A stretch of 64,000 nt of DNA from a bacterium (GTDB lineage Bacteria; Armatimonadota; Fimbriimonadia; Fimbriimonadales; Fimbriimonadaceae): positions 1 to 64,000 of the forward strand of contig PNMZ01000008.1 of NCBI GenBank assembly GCA_013823945.1. Reading direction: 5' to 3'. The stretch's first letter is position 1. Each line of letters begins with the position of its first letter. Shown piece by piece: positions 1 through 8,295 of the stretch. The notes beneath the pieces are model-generated. The model was not told the origin of the DNA. It ran no database searches and worked only from the letters and a program-made list of their open reading frames with translations. The translations under genes and the position numbers were made by a program.

Positions 1-2
1 GC

Positions 3-563
3 GTCGATGAAGCCGGACGCGGACCAATCGCCGGCCCCCTCGTTGTCGCCGCCGTCCTCCTCCCCCAAAACTTCAACCCCCAAGGCCTCAACGACTCAAA
101 AAAACTCACCGCCGAACAACGCGATACCCTCTTCCTCCGCATCACCGAATACGCAGAATACAGCATCGTCATCGTCGCTCCCGCCGAAGTAGACCGTCTC
201 AACATCCTCCGCGCCACTCTCCAAGCCATGAGCCAAGCGCTCCGAGAACTTCCTACCCAACCAAAACAAGCCCTCATTGACGGCAACCAACTCCCCCCCA
301 ATCCCCCCTGCCCCGTCGAAACACTCGTCAAAGGCGACTCAAAAAACGCCTCCATCGCCGCCGCTTCTATCCTCGCCAAAGTCACCCGCGACCGCCTCAT
401 GGTCGAAGCCGCTATCCAATTTCCCGGCTACGGGTTCGAATCCCACTTCGGCTACCACAACCCCACCCATATCCAAGCGATCAACAATCTCGGCCCAAGC
501 CCCATTCACCGCCGATCATTTGAACCCATCAAGTCCCTCGTCAACCAACCCATCCTCTTCTAA
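3..563 (+). CDS. rnhB: Ribonuclease HII, 5' end outside the window
   Basis: RNase HII cuts the RNA strand of RNA-DNA hybrids and starts removal of single ribonucleotides from DNA. The visible part opens with VDEAGRG, the family's first active-site block with catalytic Asp and Glu. It continues with LNDSKKL at about residue 30 and a C-terminal KGDSKNASIAAASILAKVTRD block, both typical. The end, with GFESHFGY, is also typical. Only the first residues are missing, lying left of base 1. The stop codon overlaps the start of the next gene (TAATG), so the two are probably cotranscribed; rnhB next to yraN is a common bacterial pairing. Very likely a normal, active gene. Confidence 0.95.
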   Translation, partial: VDEAGRGPIAGPLVVAAVLLPQNFNPQGLNDSKKLTAEQRDTLFLRITEYAEYSIVIVAPAEVDRLNILRATLQAMSQALRELPTQPKQALIDGNQLPPNPPCPVETLVKGDSKNASIAAASILAKVTRDRLMVEAAIQFPGYGFESHFGYHNPTHIQAINNLGPSPIHRRSFEPIKSLVNQPILF

Positions 564-910
564 TGGCAAAACGCCCCGGCACCTATTCCGAAGATCAAGC
601 CGCCCGATATCTCCTCAATCTGGGCTACACGATCGTTACCCGCCGACACCGAACCCCATCCGGTGAAATCGACATCATCGCCCTCGATCCCTCCACATCC
701 CCCAACACGCTCGTCTTTGTGGAAGTCAAATCGCGAACGAACACCGCCCTCACCCCCGAAGAAACCATCACTCCCCTCAAATCCCGAAGATTCCATGCCG
801 CCGTCGCAGAATACTTCTCCCAAGCCGACCAACCAGAACTACCAGCCCGATACGACCTGATCGCAATCACCCCCAATCGACTCACTCATCACAAGGATGC
901 GATTCCGTAA
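563..910 (+). CDS. yraN: UPF0102 / YraN family protein
   Basis: A 115-residue member of the YraN family, which has a restriction-endonuclease-like fold; its biological role is not settled. The diagnostic pattern is visible: an N-terminal GTYSEDQAARYLLNLGY helix, then RTPSGEIDIIA with the acidic pair, then VFVEVKSR, giving the D...EVK type nuclease signature. The ATG overlaps the rnhB stop by one base. Length is normal for the family. It ends five bases from the convergent SRPBCC gene. Confidence 0.9.
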   Translation: MAKRPGTYSEDQAARYLLNLGYTIVTRRHRTPSGEIDIIALDPSTSPNTLVFVEVKSRTNTALTPEETITPLKSRRFHAAVAEYFSQADQPELPARYDLIAITPNRLTHHKDAIP

Positions 911-914
911 ATCC

Positions 915-1406
915 TTACTTCATTAGTGCAACAAGCTGATCGAGCGCCGCTCCCCACCCATCGTGAAAACCCATCACCTCGTGCTTCCGGCATCCTTCAG
1001 CATCATCATGAATCGCAACCGCACGGTAAAGCGTGCCTCCATCCTTTGCTGCCATAGAAATCTCTGCCGTAAACAAAAACTCGCCTTCTGCCGCTGCCCT
1101 CTGACGATATCCAGGCATCATCCCCGAAGTCCAGACAAACTTCCGATTCTCAACCACCTCCAAAACACAACCCGGATCGTGATCCATCAACTCACCTTCC
1201 GGTGACTCCATGACCGTCTTAAACTTTCCCCCCGGCCAGAGTTCCAACTCAATCTTTGACGTTTTCCAAGGAGCTGGGGTGAACCACTGCACCATCAATT
1301 CAGGCTGAGTCCATGCCGCCCAAACTCGCTCCACCGCAACCTCAACAAACCGCTCCAAGACAAGATCTAACGACGGATCAGGGACGCACAACTTCAACTC
1401 ATTCAA
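915..1406 (-). CDS. SRPBCC / AHSA1-like domain protein
   Basis: A 163-residue START-fold protein of the Activator of Hsp90 ATPase homolog 1 (AHSA1) group, which binds small hydrophobic ligands; the ligand cannot be told. After about 14 extra residues it shows the usual opening VEVAVERVWAAWTQPELMVQWF, here interrupted as VWAAWTQPELMVQW, then a glycine turn in LWPGGKFKTVM and the G-x-hydrophobic strands near ENRKFVWTSGM. It overlaps the lipB stop by four bases, so it is probably translated from the same message. Single-domain AHSA1 proteins often work as lone enzymes or ligand carriers; no specific function is proposed. Confidence 0.8.
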   Translation of the reverse strand: MNELKLCVPDPSLDLVLERFVEVAVERVWAAWTQPELMVQWFTPAPWKTSKIELELWPGGKFKTVMESPEGELMDHDPGCVLEVVENRKFVWTSGMMPGYRQRAAAEGEFLFTAEISMAAKDGGTLYRAVAIHDDAEGCRKHEVMGFHDGWGAALDQLVALMK

Positions 1407-2047
1407 CTTCTTTCTCCTTCTGACTCCGCAAACACTTCTTCAAACGCTTTCACCACGACAGGCTTAACCTCCTCAATTCCCACTTCAGTTCCCACCTCTC
1501 GGCTCAAACTTGTGACCCCGTGCCCGATCACTCCACACGGAACAATCAAGTCAAAATCCCCCAAGTCATTCGAACAGTTAATCGCAATCCCATGCAAACT
1601 TACCCACCGCCGCACCTTCACCCCGATCGCCGCAATCTTCCGATTCCCCACCCAAGCCCCCGTATTCACATCACTCAGCCGACCTGCAGCAACCCCAAAC
1701 TCTCGGCAAGTCACAATCATCGTCTCTTCAAGATCACGCATCCATTTATGCAAATCTTTCCCATTCCGAGTCAAATCAAAAATCGGATAAATCACCAATT
1801 GGCCCGGTCCGTGGTAAGTCACGTCTCCTCCCCGATCCGTACGAATCACGTCAATCCCACGCTCCCCGTACTGCTCTCTTGTCAACAGCAAATTCTCTTC
1901 ATGAAAATTCGCCCCCAACGTCAAAACCGGATCGTGCTCCACAAAAATCAGACAATCTTCCCCCCCATCCAGCACCGCCTGATGAACCTCCAACTGTCGA
2001 TCCCAAGCCGCCTGATAGCCCAGTCGCCCCAAATCCAAAACCCGCAC
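1403..2047 (-). CDS. lipB: Lipoyl(octanoyl) transferase
   Basis: LipB moves octanoate from acyl carrier protein to the lipoyl domains of 2-oxoacid dehydrogenases and the glycine cleavage H protein, the first step of lipoate synthesis in the cytoplasm. The protein (214 residues) has the signature RGGDVTYHGPGQ at 72-83, the NRKIAAIG lysine motif (Lys137) and the acyl-carrying Cys171 in IVPCGVIG, matching the Lys/Cys dyad of the family. Length is normal. lipA is not in the window. It lies two bases from the upstream cyclase-like gene and four bases into the SRPBCC gene, suggesting one transcript. Confidence 0.95.
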   Translation of the reverse strand: MRVLDLGRLGYQAAWDRQLEVHQAVLDGGEDCLIFVEHDPVLTLGANFHEENLLLTREQYGERGIDVIRTDRGGDVTYHGPGQLVIYPIFDLTRNGKDLHKWMRDLEETMIVTCREFGVAAGRLSDVNTGAWVGNRKIAAIGVKVRRWVSLHGIAINCSNDLGDFDLIVPCGVIGHGVTSLSREVGTEVGIEEVKPVVVKAFEEVFAESEGERS

Positions 2048-2049
2048 GC

Positions 2050-3921
2050 TTAGGCCTCCACCGTCGGATTCAAAACCACAAATACAGCCTGACCGTCAAC
2101 TGTGCGAGCCATCTCCGCAAATTCAACTCCCTCAGTCACCGCCTCCCGAACAACTCCGCTCACTGCAATCCCTCCAATCGGCGCCACCCCCTCAATATGT
2201 GCCGCAATGTCAATCACCTCATTGAACGGAGCATCCGCCAAATTCGCTTCCGTCTGCCCTGCATGGATCCCAATCCTCAAACGGAACGGCGTATCCAATC
2301 GATTCCGCCGCATATTGAAACCAGGAAGCTCCGTCAATACCTCCCTAGCCGATTGCACCGCCGATTCTGGACGGGCAAAGCCCACAACCGCCCCGTCTCC
2401 AGCCGTTGAAAGCACCGTCCCACCATGCCGCGCACAAATCTCTTCCACCATCCCCTGATACTCCCGAAAACTAAACTCCACCTTCAACGGATCCTCATTC
2501 GACTTCATCAGTGTCGATTTCGCAACATCAACCACCAAAACCGTCGTGGCCTGCAATCCCAATCCCAGTCGCCATTGTAACTGAATTTGCTCCGCCAGAA
2601 GACTCGGCAAATCATCCGTGCTCAGCCTCTGATTCCGATAGTTCCGGTCCTCAACCAGAGCCAAATAACCCGTAAAAAGACCCGCCGTCACAACCCAAAA
2701 GGCATTCTCCAGCAGATTGGGAACCGACAGCATCCCCATCGCATACTTCGGCCCATACACCCCCAAAGGAAACCAAGTTGCCAGCCAACACCCCGCGAGC
2801 AATGCCAAAATCGCACTCATCGAGCGACCCGGTCGACCGCCCAAAAATCCGATCAAACCGCCCAATCCAATCTTGACCGCATACATCCCTAACGCCGACA
2901 AGATCAAAGGGATGCGCATCTGAGTGTTGATCTCAAATGCCCGACCCGTCACCTGAGAATAGGTTCCCAACAAGGAGACCTCAAGCATCCCCAAAGCCAC
3001 CCCAATCAATAGCGCATTCAAGAAAAACGTACGCGAAGTCCGGATGCGATCAACCCAACGGATGCGATTCCATCCTTCAACCATCCGCATTGTCTGCAAT
3101 CGCGAATCAACCATAAAAAGCCGATTCAACAATTCCTGGCGACTGACCTCAACCTCTTCCCGCGAAGCCCTCCGATACTGCGCATAGCTACCAAAAAATG
3201 TACTCGTCAATGCAAACACAAAATAAACTGCCGTCAAAATCGCAGACGCCATCGCCAAGAAAACCGGAATCGGCATCCCAATTTCACGAAGATCATTCGC
3301 TCCCGCGTCCGTCACCGCACTATTCAAGAATAAGAACCACCCCATCATGACCAAAGCCGAGGCCAAGAACGCATATCTCGCCCGCGCGTGGCGATAGTAA
3401 CAAACCGCCTGAGTTGAAATCGAAAAAACTGCGACCGCTCCAATCAATGCCCCTGCTGCACCCGTAAAAACAAAATTGGATCCCAATCCCAATGACTGAG
3501 CCGAAATCGCCAAAATCGTCAAAGTCCCAAACGCGACCACCAACGTCGAACACAAACAAAGCAATGGTCGAGCCGTCAATCCCGAAAACGTATCGCGAAT
3601 TATCGCACCAACGCGCTGAATACCCCCCTTAATCGTCCGCGCAAACACTTCCAAAAACGATTCTTGTTGAATCGGAGCCTGCATTGCTGCCAAAAAGCTC
3701 CGGACAAAATTTACTTCGAGATCAAATTGGGAGGCAAGTTCCTCTGCGGGCTTCGACAAACTGCTCGGATGCTTCCGAATATACTCGGCAAAATCCGACC
3801 AGTCAGCCGTAGTCGAAACCACCGCTGATCCAGAATCAATCGGACTCAAAACGTCTTCCAAGTGTTGCCCATCCTCAATGTACCAAACCCTGCCGGATTT
3901 AAGCACCAAAAAACCCCGCAC
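2050..3921 (-). CDS. Multi-pass membrane protein with a divergent class III nucleotidyl cyclase domain
   Basis: About 620 residues: a cytoplasmic N-terminal part (to about 110), several hydrophobic segments between about 120 and 430, then a C-terminal class III cyclase-like domain (about 455-620). In that domain the two metal-binding Asp positions are kept (VVDVAKST and TAGDG). The substrate-specifying Lys before GD is Ser, the transition-state Asn is Asp and the Arg is His (VIDIAAHIEG instead of VNxAARL), so catalysis is doubtful; it may act as a nucleotide-binding sensor. The leftmost start, GTG at 3921, lies inside a terminator stem-loop; GTG at 3906 or TTG at 3909 is as plausible. Function unknown. 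Confidence 0.75.
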   Translation of the reverse strand: MRGFLVLKSGRVWYIEDGQHLEDVLSPIDSGSAVVSTTADWSDFAEYIRKHPSSLSKPAEELASQFDLEVNFVRSFLAAMQAPIQQESFLEVFARTIKGGIQRVGAIIRDTFSGLTARPLLCLCSTLVVAFGTLTILAISAQSLGLGSNFVFTGAAGALIGAVAVFSISTQAVCYYRHARARYAFLASALVMMGWFLFLNSAVTDAGANDLREIGMPIPVFLAMASAILTAVYFVFALTSTFFGSYAQYRRASREEVEVSRQELLNRLFMVDSRLQTMRMVEGWNRIRWVDRIRTSRTFFLNALLIGVALGMLEVSLLGTYSQVTGRAFEINTQMRIPLILSALGMYAVKIGLGGLIGFLGGRPGRSMSAILALLAGCWLATWFPLGVYGPKYAMGMLSVPNLLENAFWVVTAGLFTGYLALVEDRNYRNQRLSTDDLPSLLAEQIQLQWRLGLGLQATTVLVVDVAKSTLMKSNEDPLKVEFSFREYQGMVEEICARHGGTVLSTAGDGAVVGFARPESAVQSAREVLTELPGFNMRRNRLDTPFRLRIGIHAGQTEANLADAPFNEVIDIAAHIEGVAPIGGIAVSGVVREAVTEGVEFAEMARTVDGQAVFVVLNPTVEA

Positions 3922-3944
3922 GCGTGTATTAACGCTGGCGGGGT
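3908..3944 (-). terminator. Rho-independent terminator of the basic-protein gene
   Basis: Read on the - strand, ACCCCGC and GCGGGGT form a seven-pair stem, extended by an inner GCG/CGC, directly followed by six T residues. It sits about 29 bases after the stop of the Lys/Ala-rich gene and overlaps the 5' end of the cyclase-like gene. Confidence 0.8.
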
Positions 3945-3972
3945 CACCAAGTTTCCCGTTTGAGACTCTTTC

Positions 3973-4284
3973 TTAACTTTCGGTGGTTTCAGCCGCTGGA
4001 GCGTCTTCCGCTTTCTTCTTTGCCGGAGCTTTTTTCTTCGCCGCTGGCTTCTTCGCCGGAGCTTCCGCTACCGCAGTTTCTTCAACCTTATCTTCTTTCG
4101 GAGCTGCTGACTTCTTGGCCGGAGCTTTCTTCGCCGGAGCTGCTTCCTTCTTCACTTCTGCCTTTGCGGTTGACTTCTTCTTTCCGCCTGCCTTCTTCTC
4201 CGCAATCGCTTCCTTGATGAGCTCCTTTACTCGCTCTTCTTTACGGTTGCGTCGGTTTCGCAATTCTTTGTTTCGTACTCGCAT
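3973..4284 (-). CDS. Small Lys/Ala/Pro-rich basic protein with a histone H1-like tail
   Basis: A 103-residue, very basic protein. Residues 1-32 are Arg/Lys/Glu-rich and look helical (MRVRNKELRNRRNRKEERV, then KELIKEAIAEK). Residues 33-95 are a low-complexity tail built on AKK, PAKK and APAKK units, as in bacterial histone H1-like, AlgP-like and some ribosomal-protein tails; the last residues are acidic. An in-frame stop lies three bases before the ATG plus one codon, so the start is secure. It has its own terminator. The likely role is binding nucleic acid or a ribosomal/nucleoid function. A distant likeness of the first 30 residues to ribosomal protein S20 was considered, but S20's C-terminal signature is absent. 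Confidence 0.75.
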   Translation of the reverse strand: MRVRNKELRNRRNRKEERVKELIKEAIAEKKAGGKKKSTAKAEVKKEAAPAKKAPAKKSAAPKEDKVEETAVAEAPAKKPAAKKKAPAKKKAEDAPAAETTES

Positions 4285-4333
4285 AACTTAAATCCGTCTG
4301 GTCGTCCGCATATGATACCAACCCCGAGACAAT

Positions 4334-5299
4334 CTAACTGAGGGACCGAATTGAATCCAAGTCCCGCTGGGTCGGTACCGCCACCCCAATATGCTGGACT
4401 ACCCGTGCCCCCATCTCTGCCCCAAGCTCAAAAACCTGATCGCAATACCCATGCCGAGCTAGCCCCATCCCAACGGTTGCGAGAACAGTATCCCCCGCCC
4501 CCGCCACATCATATGCCTCAACTTCCGGAGCCCGAACAACCGAACTGCCTCCCCTCCAACCTGCGCTCATTCCTGATTCACCCATTGTCACCAAGACCCC
4601 CTCCACGTGCAGTTTCACAAACAGCTCCTCGGCAATATCTTTCGCGTGGTTCAAATCCCTCGGACGTTCCCCAATCACCGCCGCTGCCTCACCACGGTTC
4701 AAAGTCACCAAATCGGCACCACCAAATAGACCCGCTGACTGAGGTTTCGCATTCACGACAACCGGTTTCCCCGCTTCTCGCGCCAGACCAATCACCCGGC
4801 TGACCAGCCCCTCCGTCAACATACCCTTCAAATAATCGCTTAAAACCACCAAATCCACGGCACTAAAATCCAATCCCTCCAAAATCCGATCCACCACGTC
4901 GGTCGAAACCGAGTCATTAACTTCTTCGTCAATCCGCAGCACCTGGTGCGAATGGTTCGCTACAACCCGGGTTTTTCGCGTCGTCACCCTCGTCCCATCA
5001 ACAACCAACCGAGATCGAAGCCCCCCTTGCTTCTCAATCGCTTCCTGAAGCCTCGCCCCTCCTTCATCGTCACCTACAACCCCAATGACCTCGACCTCGC
5101 CCCCCAAAGCCGCAATGTTCTTCGCAACGTTCGCGGCTCCGCCCGGAACCCAACGTGATTCCTTCTTCCGAACCACCATCACGGGAGCTTCCGGTGAAAT
5201 CCGATCTACACTCCCAACAATGTATTCATCAAGCATCACGTCCCCCAAAACCACCGCCCGCAAACCCTCAAGCGAATCGAGCATTTCCCCAAAGCCCAT
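4334..5299 (-). CDS. rfaE1: PfkB-family kinase, RfaE1/HldE kinase-domain type (heptose-7-phosphate kinase)
   Basis: A 321-residue ribokinase-fold enzyme, probably phosphorylating D-glycero-beta-D-manno-heptose 7-phosphate for the ADP-heptose of lipopolysaccharide. Visible: VLGDVMLDEYIVGSVDRISPEAP near 17-39 (shared with HldE kinases), PGGAANVAKN at 52-61, and the ATP/anion-hole motif DVAGAGDT near 270 with the catalytic Asp. The adenylyltransferase half of fused HldE is absent, so this is the separate RfaE1 form. The ATG overlaps the stop of the upstream lipoprotein gene (TAATG). Another sugar substrate cannot be excluded. Confidence 0.88.
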   Translation of the reverse strand: MGFGEMLDSLEGLRAVVLGDVMLDEYIVGSVDRISPEAPVMVVRKKESRWVPGGAANVAKNIAALGGEVEVIGVVGDDEGGARLQEAIEKQGGLRSRLVVDGTRVTTRKTRVVANHSHQVLRIDEEVNDSVSTDVVDRILEGLDFSAVDLVVLSDYLKGMLTEGLVSRVIGLAREAGKPVVVNAKPQSAGLFGGADLVTLNRGEAAAVIGERPRDLNHAKDIAEELFVKLHVEGVLVTMGESGMSAGWRGGSSVVRAPEVEAYDVAGAGDTVLATVGMGLARHGYCDQVFELGAEMGARVVQHIGVAVPTQRDLDSIRSLS

Positions 5300-6069
5300 T
5301 AAACTTTCCCTACTTTTTCGTCCTGCTCCGACCGGCGACTGATCGCTGCCCTCAGCAAATCATCCCGGCCCGCCTTCGAATAAAGCCGAAAAACTTGATC
5401 CCAGGCTTTCTCAACATGAACCCCCACCGATGCCATAAATGCTTTCCCTGCTTCAGTTTGAGGGTCAACCTCTACAAGCAAATGCTGTCCAATCGCATCC
5501 TCCAAAAGCTGAGCAAGCACTATCCAATCATCTTTCGATTTCGAGTTCAAACCCGCCGGAACAATTTCATAAAGAGCTGACATCAAAATCGGGGCTTTCT
5601 CTGCCGGAGGTGTATCAAATGTCTTCCTCGCTGTCTCAACGGCAAACTTGATATCCCCTTGCATCGCCATCACTCGGGCCAATTGCATCGTATCATTCAC
5701 CCGGCGATCTTCAGAGGGCGCCACCTGAACCGCCTGCTCCAACAAACCCCGAGCCGTCTCCAAATCCCCAGCCTGGCGGTACAAATCCGCAAATCGCCAA
5801 GCTTCGTCCTCTGGAATCTGATCCAACTTCACATAGCTGACAATCCCTTCGACCATCCGTTTGATCTCGGCATCTTTCTGCGCCGGCGAAATCATCCCCT
5901 TCCGAATCTGCTCATCCAATTTCTGATGCGTCATCGCAATATTCCGCTGCATGATCTCGGCGTCAACTTGGGCCATCCCCTGAATTTCGTTCGGATCCGG
6001 CAATTGGGCAAAATAGCACCCGCCCAAAAACACTGACAGCCCCGCCAGGCTAAGGCAACGCCAACTCAT
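5299..6069 (-). CDS. Lipoprotein with tetratricopeptide-like helices
   Basis: The chosen start (ATG at 6069) gives a clean lipoprotein signal: a short basic region, a hydrophobic run and the lipobox LGGC with Cys18. An upstream ATG at 6114 would add 15 residues that spoil the signal peptide. The mature part (about 256 residues) is helical with TPR-like spacing (for example DLYRQAGDLETARGLLEQAV). The protein should sit on a membrane facing the periplasm. It overlaps pyrC by 20 bases and the heptose kinase by one, so it is embedded in the same transcript. Its role is unknown; an envelope-assembly scaffold is a guess from the context. Confidence 0.8.
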   Translation of the reverse strand: MSWRCLSLAGLSVFLGGCYFAQLPDPNEIQGMAQVDAEIMQRNIAMTHQKLDEQIRKGMISPAQKDAEIKRMVEGIVSYVKLDQIPEDEAWRFADLYRQAGDLETARGLLEQAVQVAPSEDRRVNDTMQLARVMAMQGDIKFAVETARKTFDTPPAEKAPILMSALYEIVPAGLNSKSKDDWIVLAQLLEDAIGQHLLVEVDPQTEAGKAFMASVGVHVEKAWDQVFRLYSKAGRDDLLRAAISRRSEQDEKVGKV

Positions 6070-7375
6070 ACCGCTCCTCGTCGAAGTGCGCACATCGATA
6101 AACCTCACTTCCACAAAACGTCAAAACCGCCTTCCCCGTCATGCTCCACCCATGATAAGGGGAATTCTTACCCTGGGAAAACGTTCGCGTCGCATCAAAA
6201 ACCCACTCTAAATTAGGATCAATTACCGTAATCTGAGCCACCGGAGTATGACCCGGCATCAAACTCCCCGCGTCCAGTCCCAAAATCTCCGCCGGAGCCG
6301 TACTCAATTTCCGAATCGTCTCCATTGGACTCAACCGACCCTTGTGCGTCACATGGGTCAACGTCACCGCGAGTGTCGATTCCAATGTCGACATCCCCAT
6401 CGGTGCCTCATCAAATGGAACCTCAACTTCATAAGGAGCATAAGGCGAGTGATCGCTCGCGATCGCATCAATCGTTCCATCCGCCAACCCTTGCATCAAA
6501 ATATCAATGTCAATCTCCGTCCGGAGTGGCGGAGTGGTCTTGAAAACAGGATCAAATTCACCCACATGCTCGTCGGTCAAAGTCAAATAAGGAGGGCAAA
6601 CTTCACAAGTCACCGGAGCGCCTAAATATTTGAACTGCCGGATCATCTCCACCCCGCCCCAAGTCGAAATGCGCATAAAGTGAATGCGGCATCCCGTATT
6701 CAGTGCCAAAACCCCGTTTCGCATTATCATGATTTCCTCCGCACTCCGAGGAATCCCCGTCAAGCCAAGCATCGCACTTGTCGGACCATCATTCATGCAA
6801 CCCCCTTCACTCAGATTCAAATCTTCCGAATGAACCATAATCGGCAAGTCCAGTTGAAGGCAGAACTCCATCGCCCGCATCATCACGCTCGCATCCTGAA
6901 TTGGCCCCCCTTCGTCACTCACAGCTGCAACCCCCGCCTTCTTGAGTGCCGCCAAATCCGCCAACTCTAAACCGCGCTGACCCTTGGTCAAAGCCCCGAT
7001 CGGTTGAACAAAAATCCCGCCCGCCTCCGGACTCGCTGCCTTGTCCAATATAAAATCAACCAAACTCGGCGAATCCAGAGCCGGACTCGTATTTGGCATA
7101 CAACAGATCGTCGTGAACCCCCCCGCCGCCGCTGCTTGGGTGCCGCTCTTGATCGTCTCCCGACGCTCTTCACCCGGCTCCCGCAAATGAGCATGCAAAT
7201 CGACCAAACCCGGCGTTATCCAAAGCCCCTCACAATCGTAAAGCTCGTCGTATTCCCCAATCTCGATATCCTCTCCGAGATCAACCACTTGACCATCCTC
7301 GACTATCACCGAGCCCACAACATCCAACTCCTGCGAAGGATCAATAATCCGACCGTTCTTAAACACCGTTCTCAT
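6050..7375 (-). CDS. pyrC: Dihydroorotase, class I
   Basis: Closes N-carbamoyl-aspartate to dihydroorotate, the third step of pyrimidine synthesis, in the cytoplasm. The 441-residue amidohydrolase has the zinc motif HAHLREPG (HAH at 61-63), a central Lys/His-rich metal region, and DHSPY carrying the catalytic Asp. The length (about 430) and the LREPG sequence mark the class I type that is often paired with aspartate carbamoyltransferase. Its start abuts the pyrB stop (shared base 7375), consistent with a pyrR-pyrB-pyrC operon. Confidence 0.95.
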   Translation of the reverse strand: MRTVFKNGRIIDPSQELDVVGSVIVEDGQVVDLGEDIEIGEYDELYDCEGLWITPGLVDLHAHLREPGEERRETIKSGTQAAAAGGFTTICCMPNTSPALDSPSLVDFILDKAASPEAGGIFVQPIGALTKGQRGLELADLAALKKAGVAAVSDEGGPIQDASVMMRAMEFCLQLDLPIMVHSEDLNLSEGGCMNDGPTSAMLGLTGIPRSAEEIMIMRNGVLALNTGCRIHFMRISTWGGVEMIRQFKYLGAPVTCEVCPPYLTLTDEHVGEFDPVFKTTPPLRTEIDIDILMQGLADGTIDAIASDHSPYAPYEVEVPFDEAPMGMSTLESTLAVTLTHVTHKGRLSPMETIRKLSTAPAEILGLDAGSLMPGHTPVAQITVIDPNLEWVFDATRTFSQGKNSPYHGWSMTGKAVLTFCGSEVYRCAHFDEERYELALP

Positions 7376-8295
7376 CAGTTCGTCTCCTCCCCGTCAAACA
7401 ACCACTTCAACGCCGCCATCCGCACAAAAACCCCGTTCGACACCTGATCCAAAATCACACTATCCGGCCCATCCGCCGTCAAGTCGTCAAGCTCAACCCC
7501 CCGGTTCATCGGCCCCGGATGCATCACAATCGCATCATCCGCCGCCCACTTCAAAGTCTGGCGATTCACCTGATACAACCTCCGATATTCACCCATTGAG
7601 CTCAGTCGCCCATCCGTCATCCGCTCTTTTTGTAACCGCAAACACATCACAACATCCGCTCCGCTAATTCCGGTTCTCAAATCATAAAACACCTCACCCG
7701 GCAACATCGCCATAGAACTTGGCATCAGCGTCCTCGGCCCAACAAACCGAACCTCGCTCCCCATCTTAGAAAACATCCAAGAGTTACTCCGCGCCACGCG
7801 GCTATGCATCACATCCCCAACGATCGCAATCTTCAATCCATCCAAGCGACCCTTCCGTTCCAACACCGTCAACGCATCCCCGAGTGCCTGAGTCGGGTGC
7901 TCGTGTTGTCCATCCCCCGCGTTGATCAGCGGCCCACCAAAATAGCCCTGTCCCAACTGCGCACTCCCACTCGCCTTGTGCCGCATCACAACCGCTTCCA
8001 GCAATTCATGTTTCAAAGTCAAAATCGTATCTTTCAGGCTCTCGCCTTTATTCATCGAACTACCACTCCCCGCAAAATTCACTACGCGATAACCCAAGTA
8101 GTTGCAAGCCTGCTCAAAGCTCACTCGTGTCCGAGTCGAATTCTCAAAGAACAGCAATCCGATTGTCCTGGCCCGACCCCCATCAATCTTACGCCCCGCC
8201 TGAACATCCGCCTTCATCGCCACCGCAAGATCGATCAACTCCCGAATCTGTCCCGGCTCCATGTGCCGAATCGCAATCAAACTCCGCTTGTTCAA
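7375..8295 (-). CDS. pyrB: Aspartate carbamoyltransferase catalytic subunit
   Basis: Joins carbamoyl phosphate and aspartate, the committed step of pyrimidine synthesis. The 306-residue protein shows the carbamoyl-phosphate motif STRTR at 53-57, SSMNKGESLKDT near 80 with the active-site Lys, HPTQALGD near 135, and a typical HPGPMNRG end. No regulatory subunit gene (pyrI) is nearby, so control is probably by the upstream PyrR. It overlaps pyrR by four bases and pyrC by one. Confidence 0.97.
   Translation of the reverse strand: MNKRSLIAIRHMEPGQIRELIDLAVAMKADVQAGRKIDGGRARTIGLLFFENSTRTRVSFEQACNYLGYRVVNFAGSGSSMNKGESLKDTILTLKHELLEAVVMRHKASGSAQLGQGYFGGPLINAGDGQHEHPTQALGDALTVLERKGRLDGLKIAIVGDVMHSRVARSNSWMFSKMGSEVRFVGPRTLMPSSMAMLPGEVFYDLRTGISGADVVMCLRLQKERMTDGRLSSMGEYRRLYQVNRQTLKWAADDAIVMHPGPMNRGVELDDLTADGPDSVILDQVSNGVFVRMAALKWLFDGEETN

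Noticed and set aside
3973-4284. Ribosomal protein S20 for the basic protein
   Set aside because: Only the first 30 residues are vaguely similar and S20's C-terminal signature is missing.
6070-6114. Upstream start of the TPR lipoprotein
   Set aside because: Adds 15 residues that would put a charged stretch ahead of the lipoprotein signal; the inner ATG gives a normal one.
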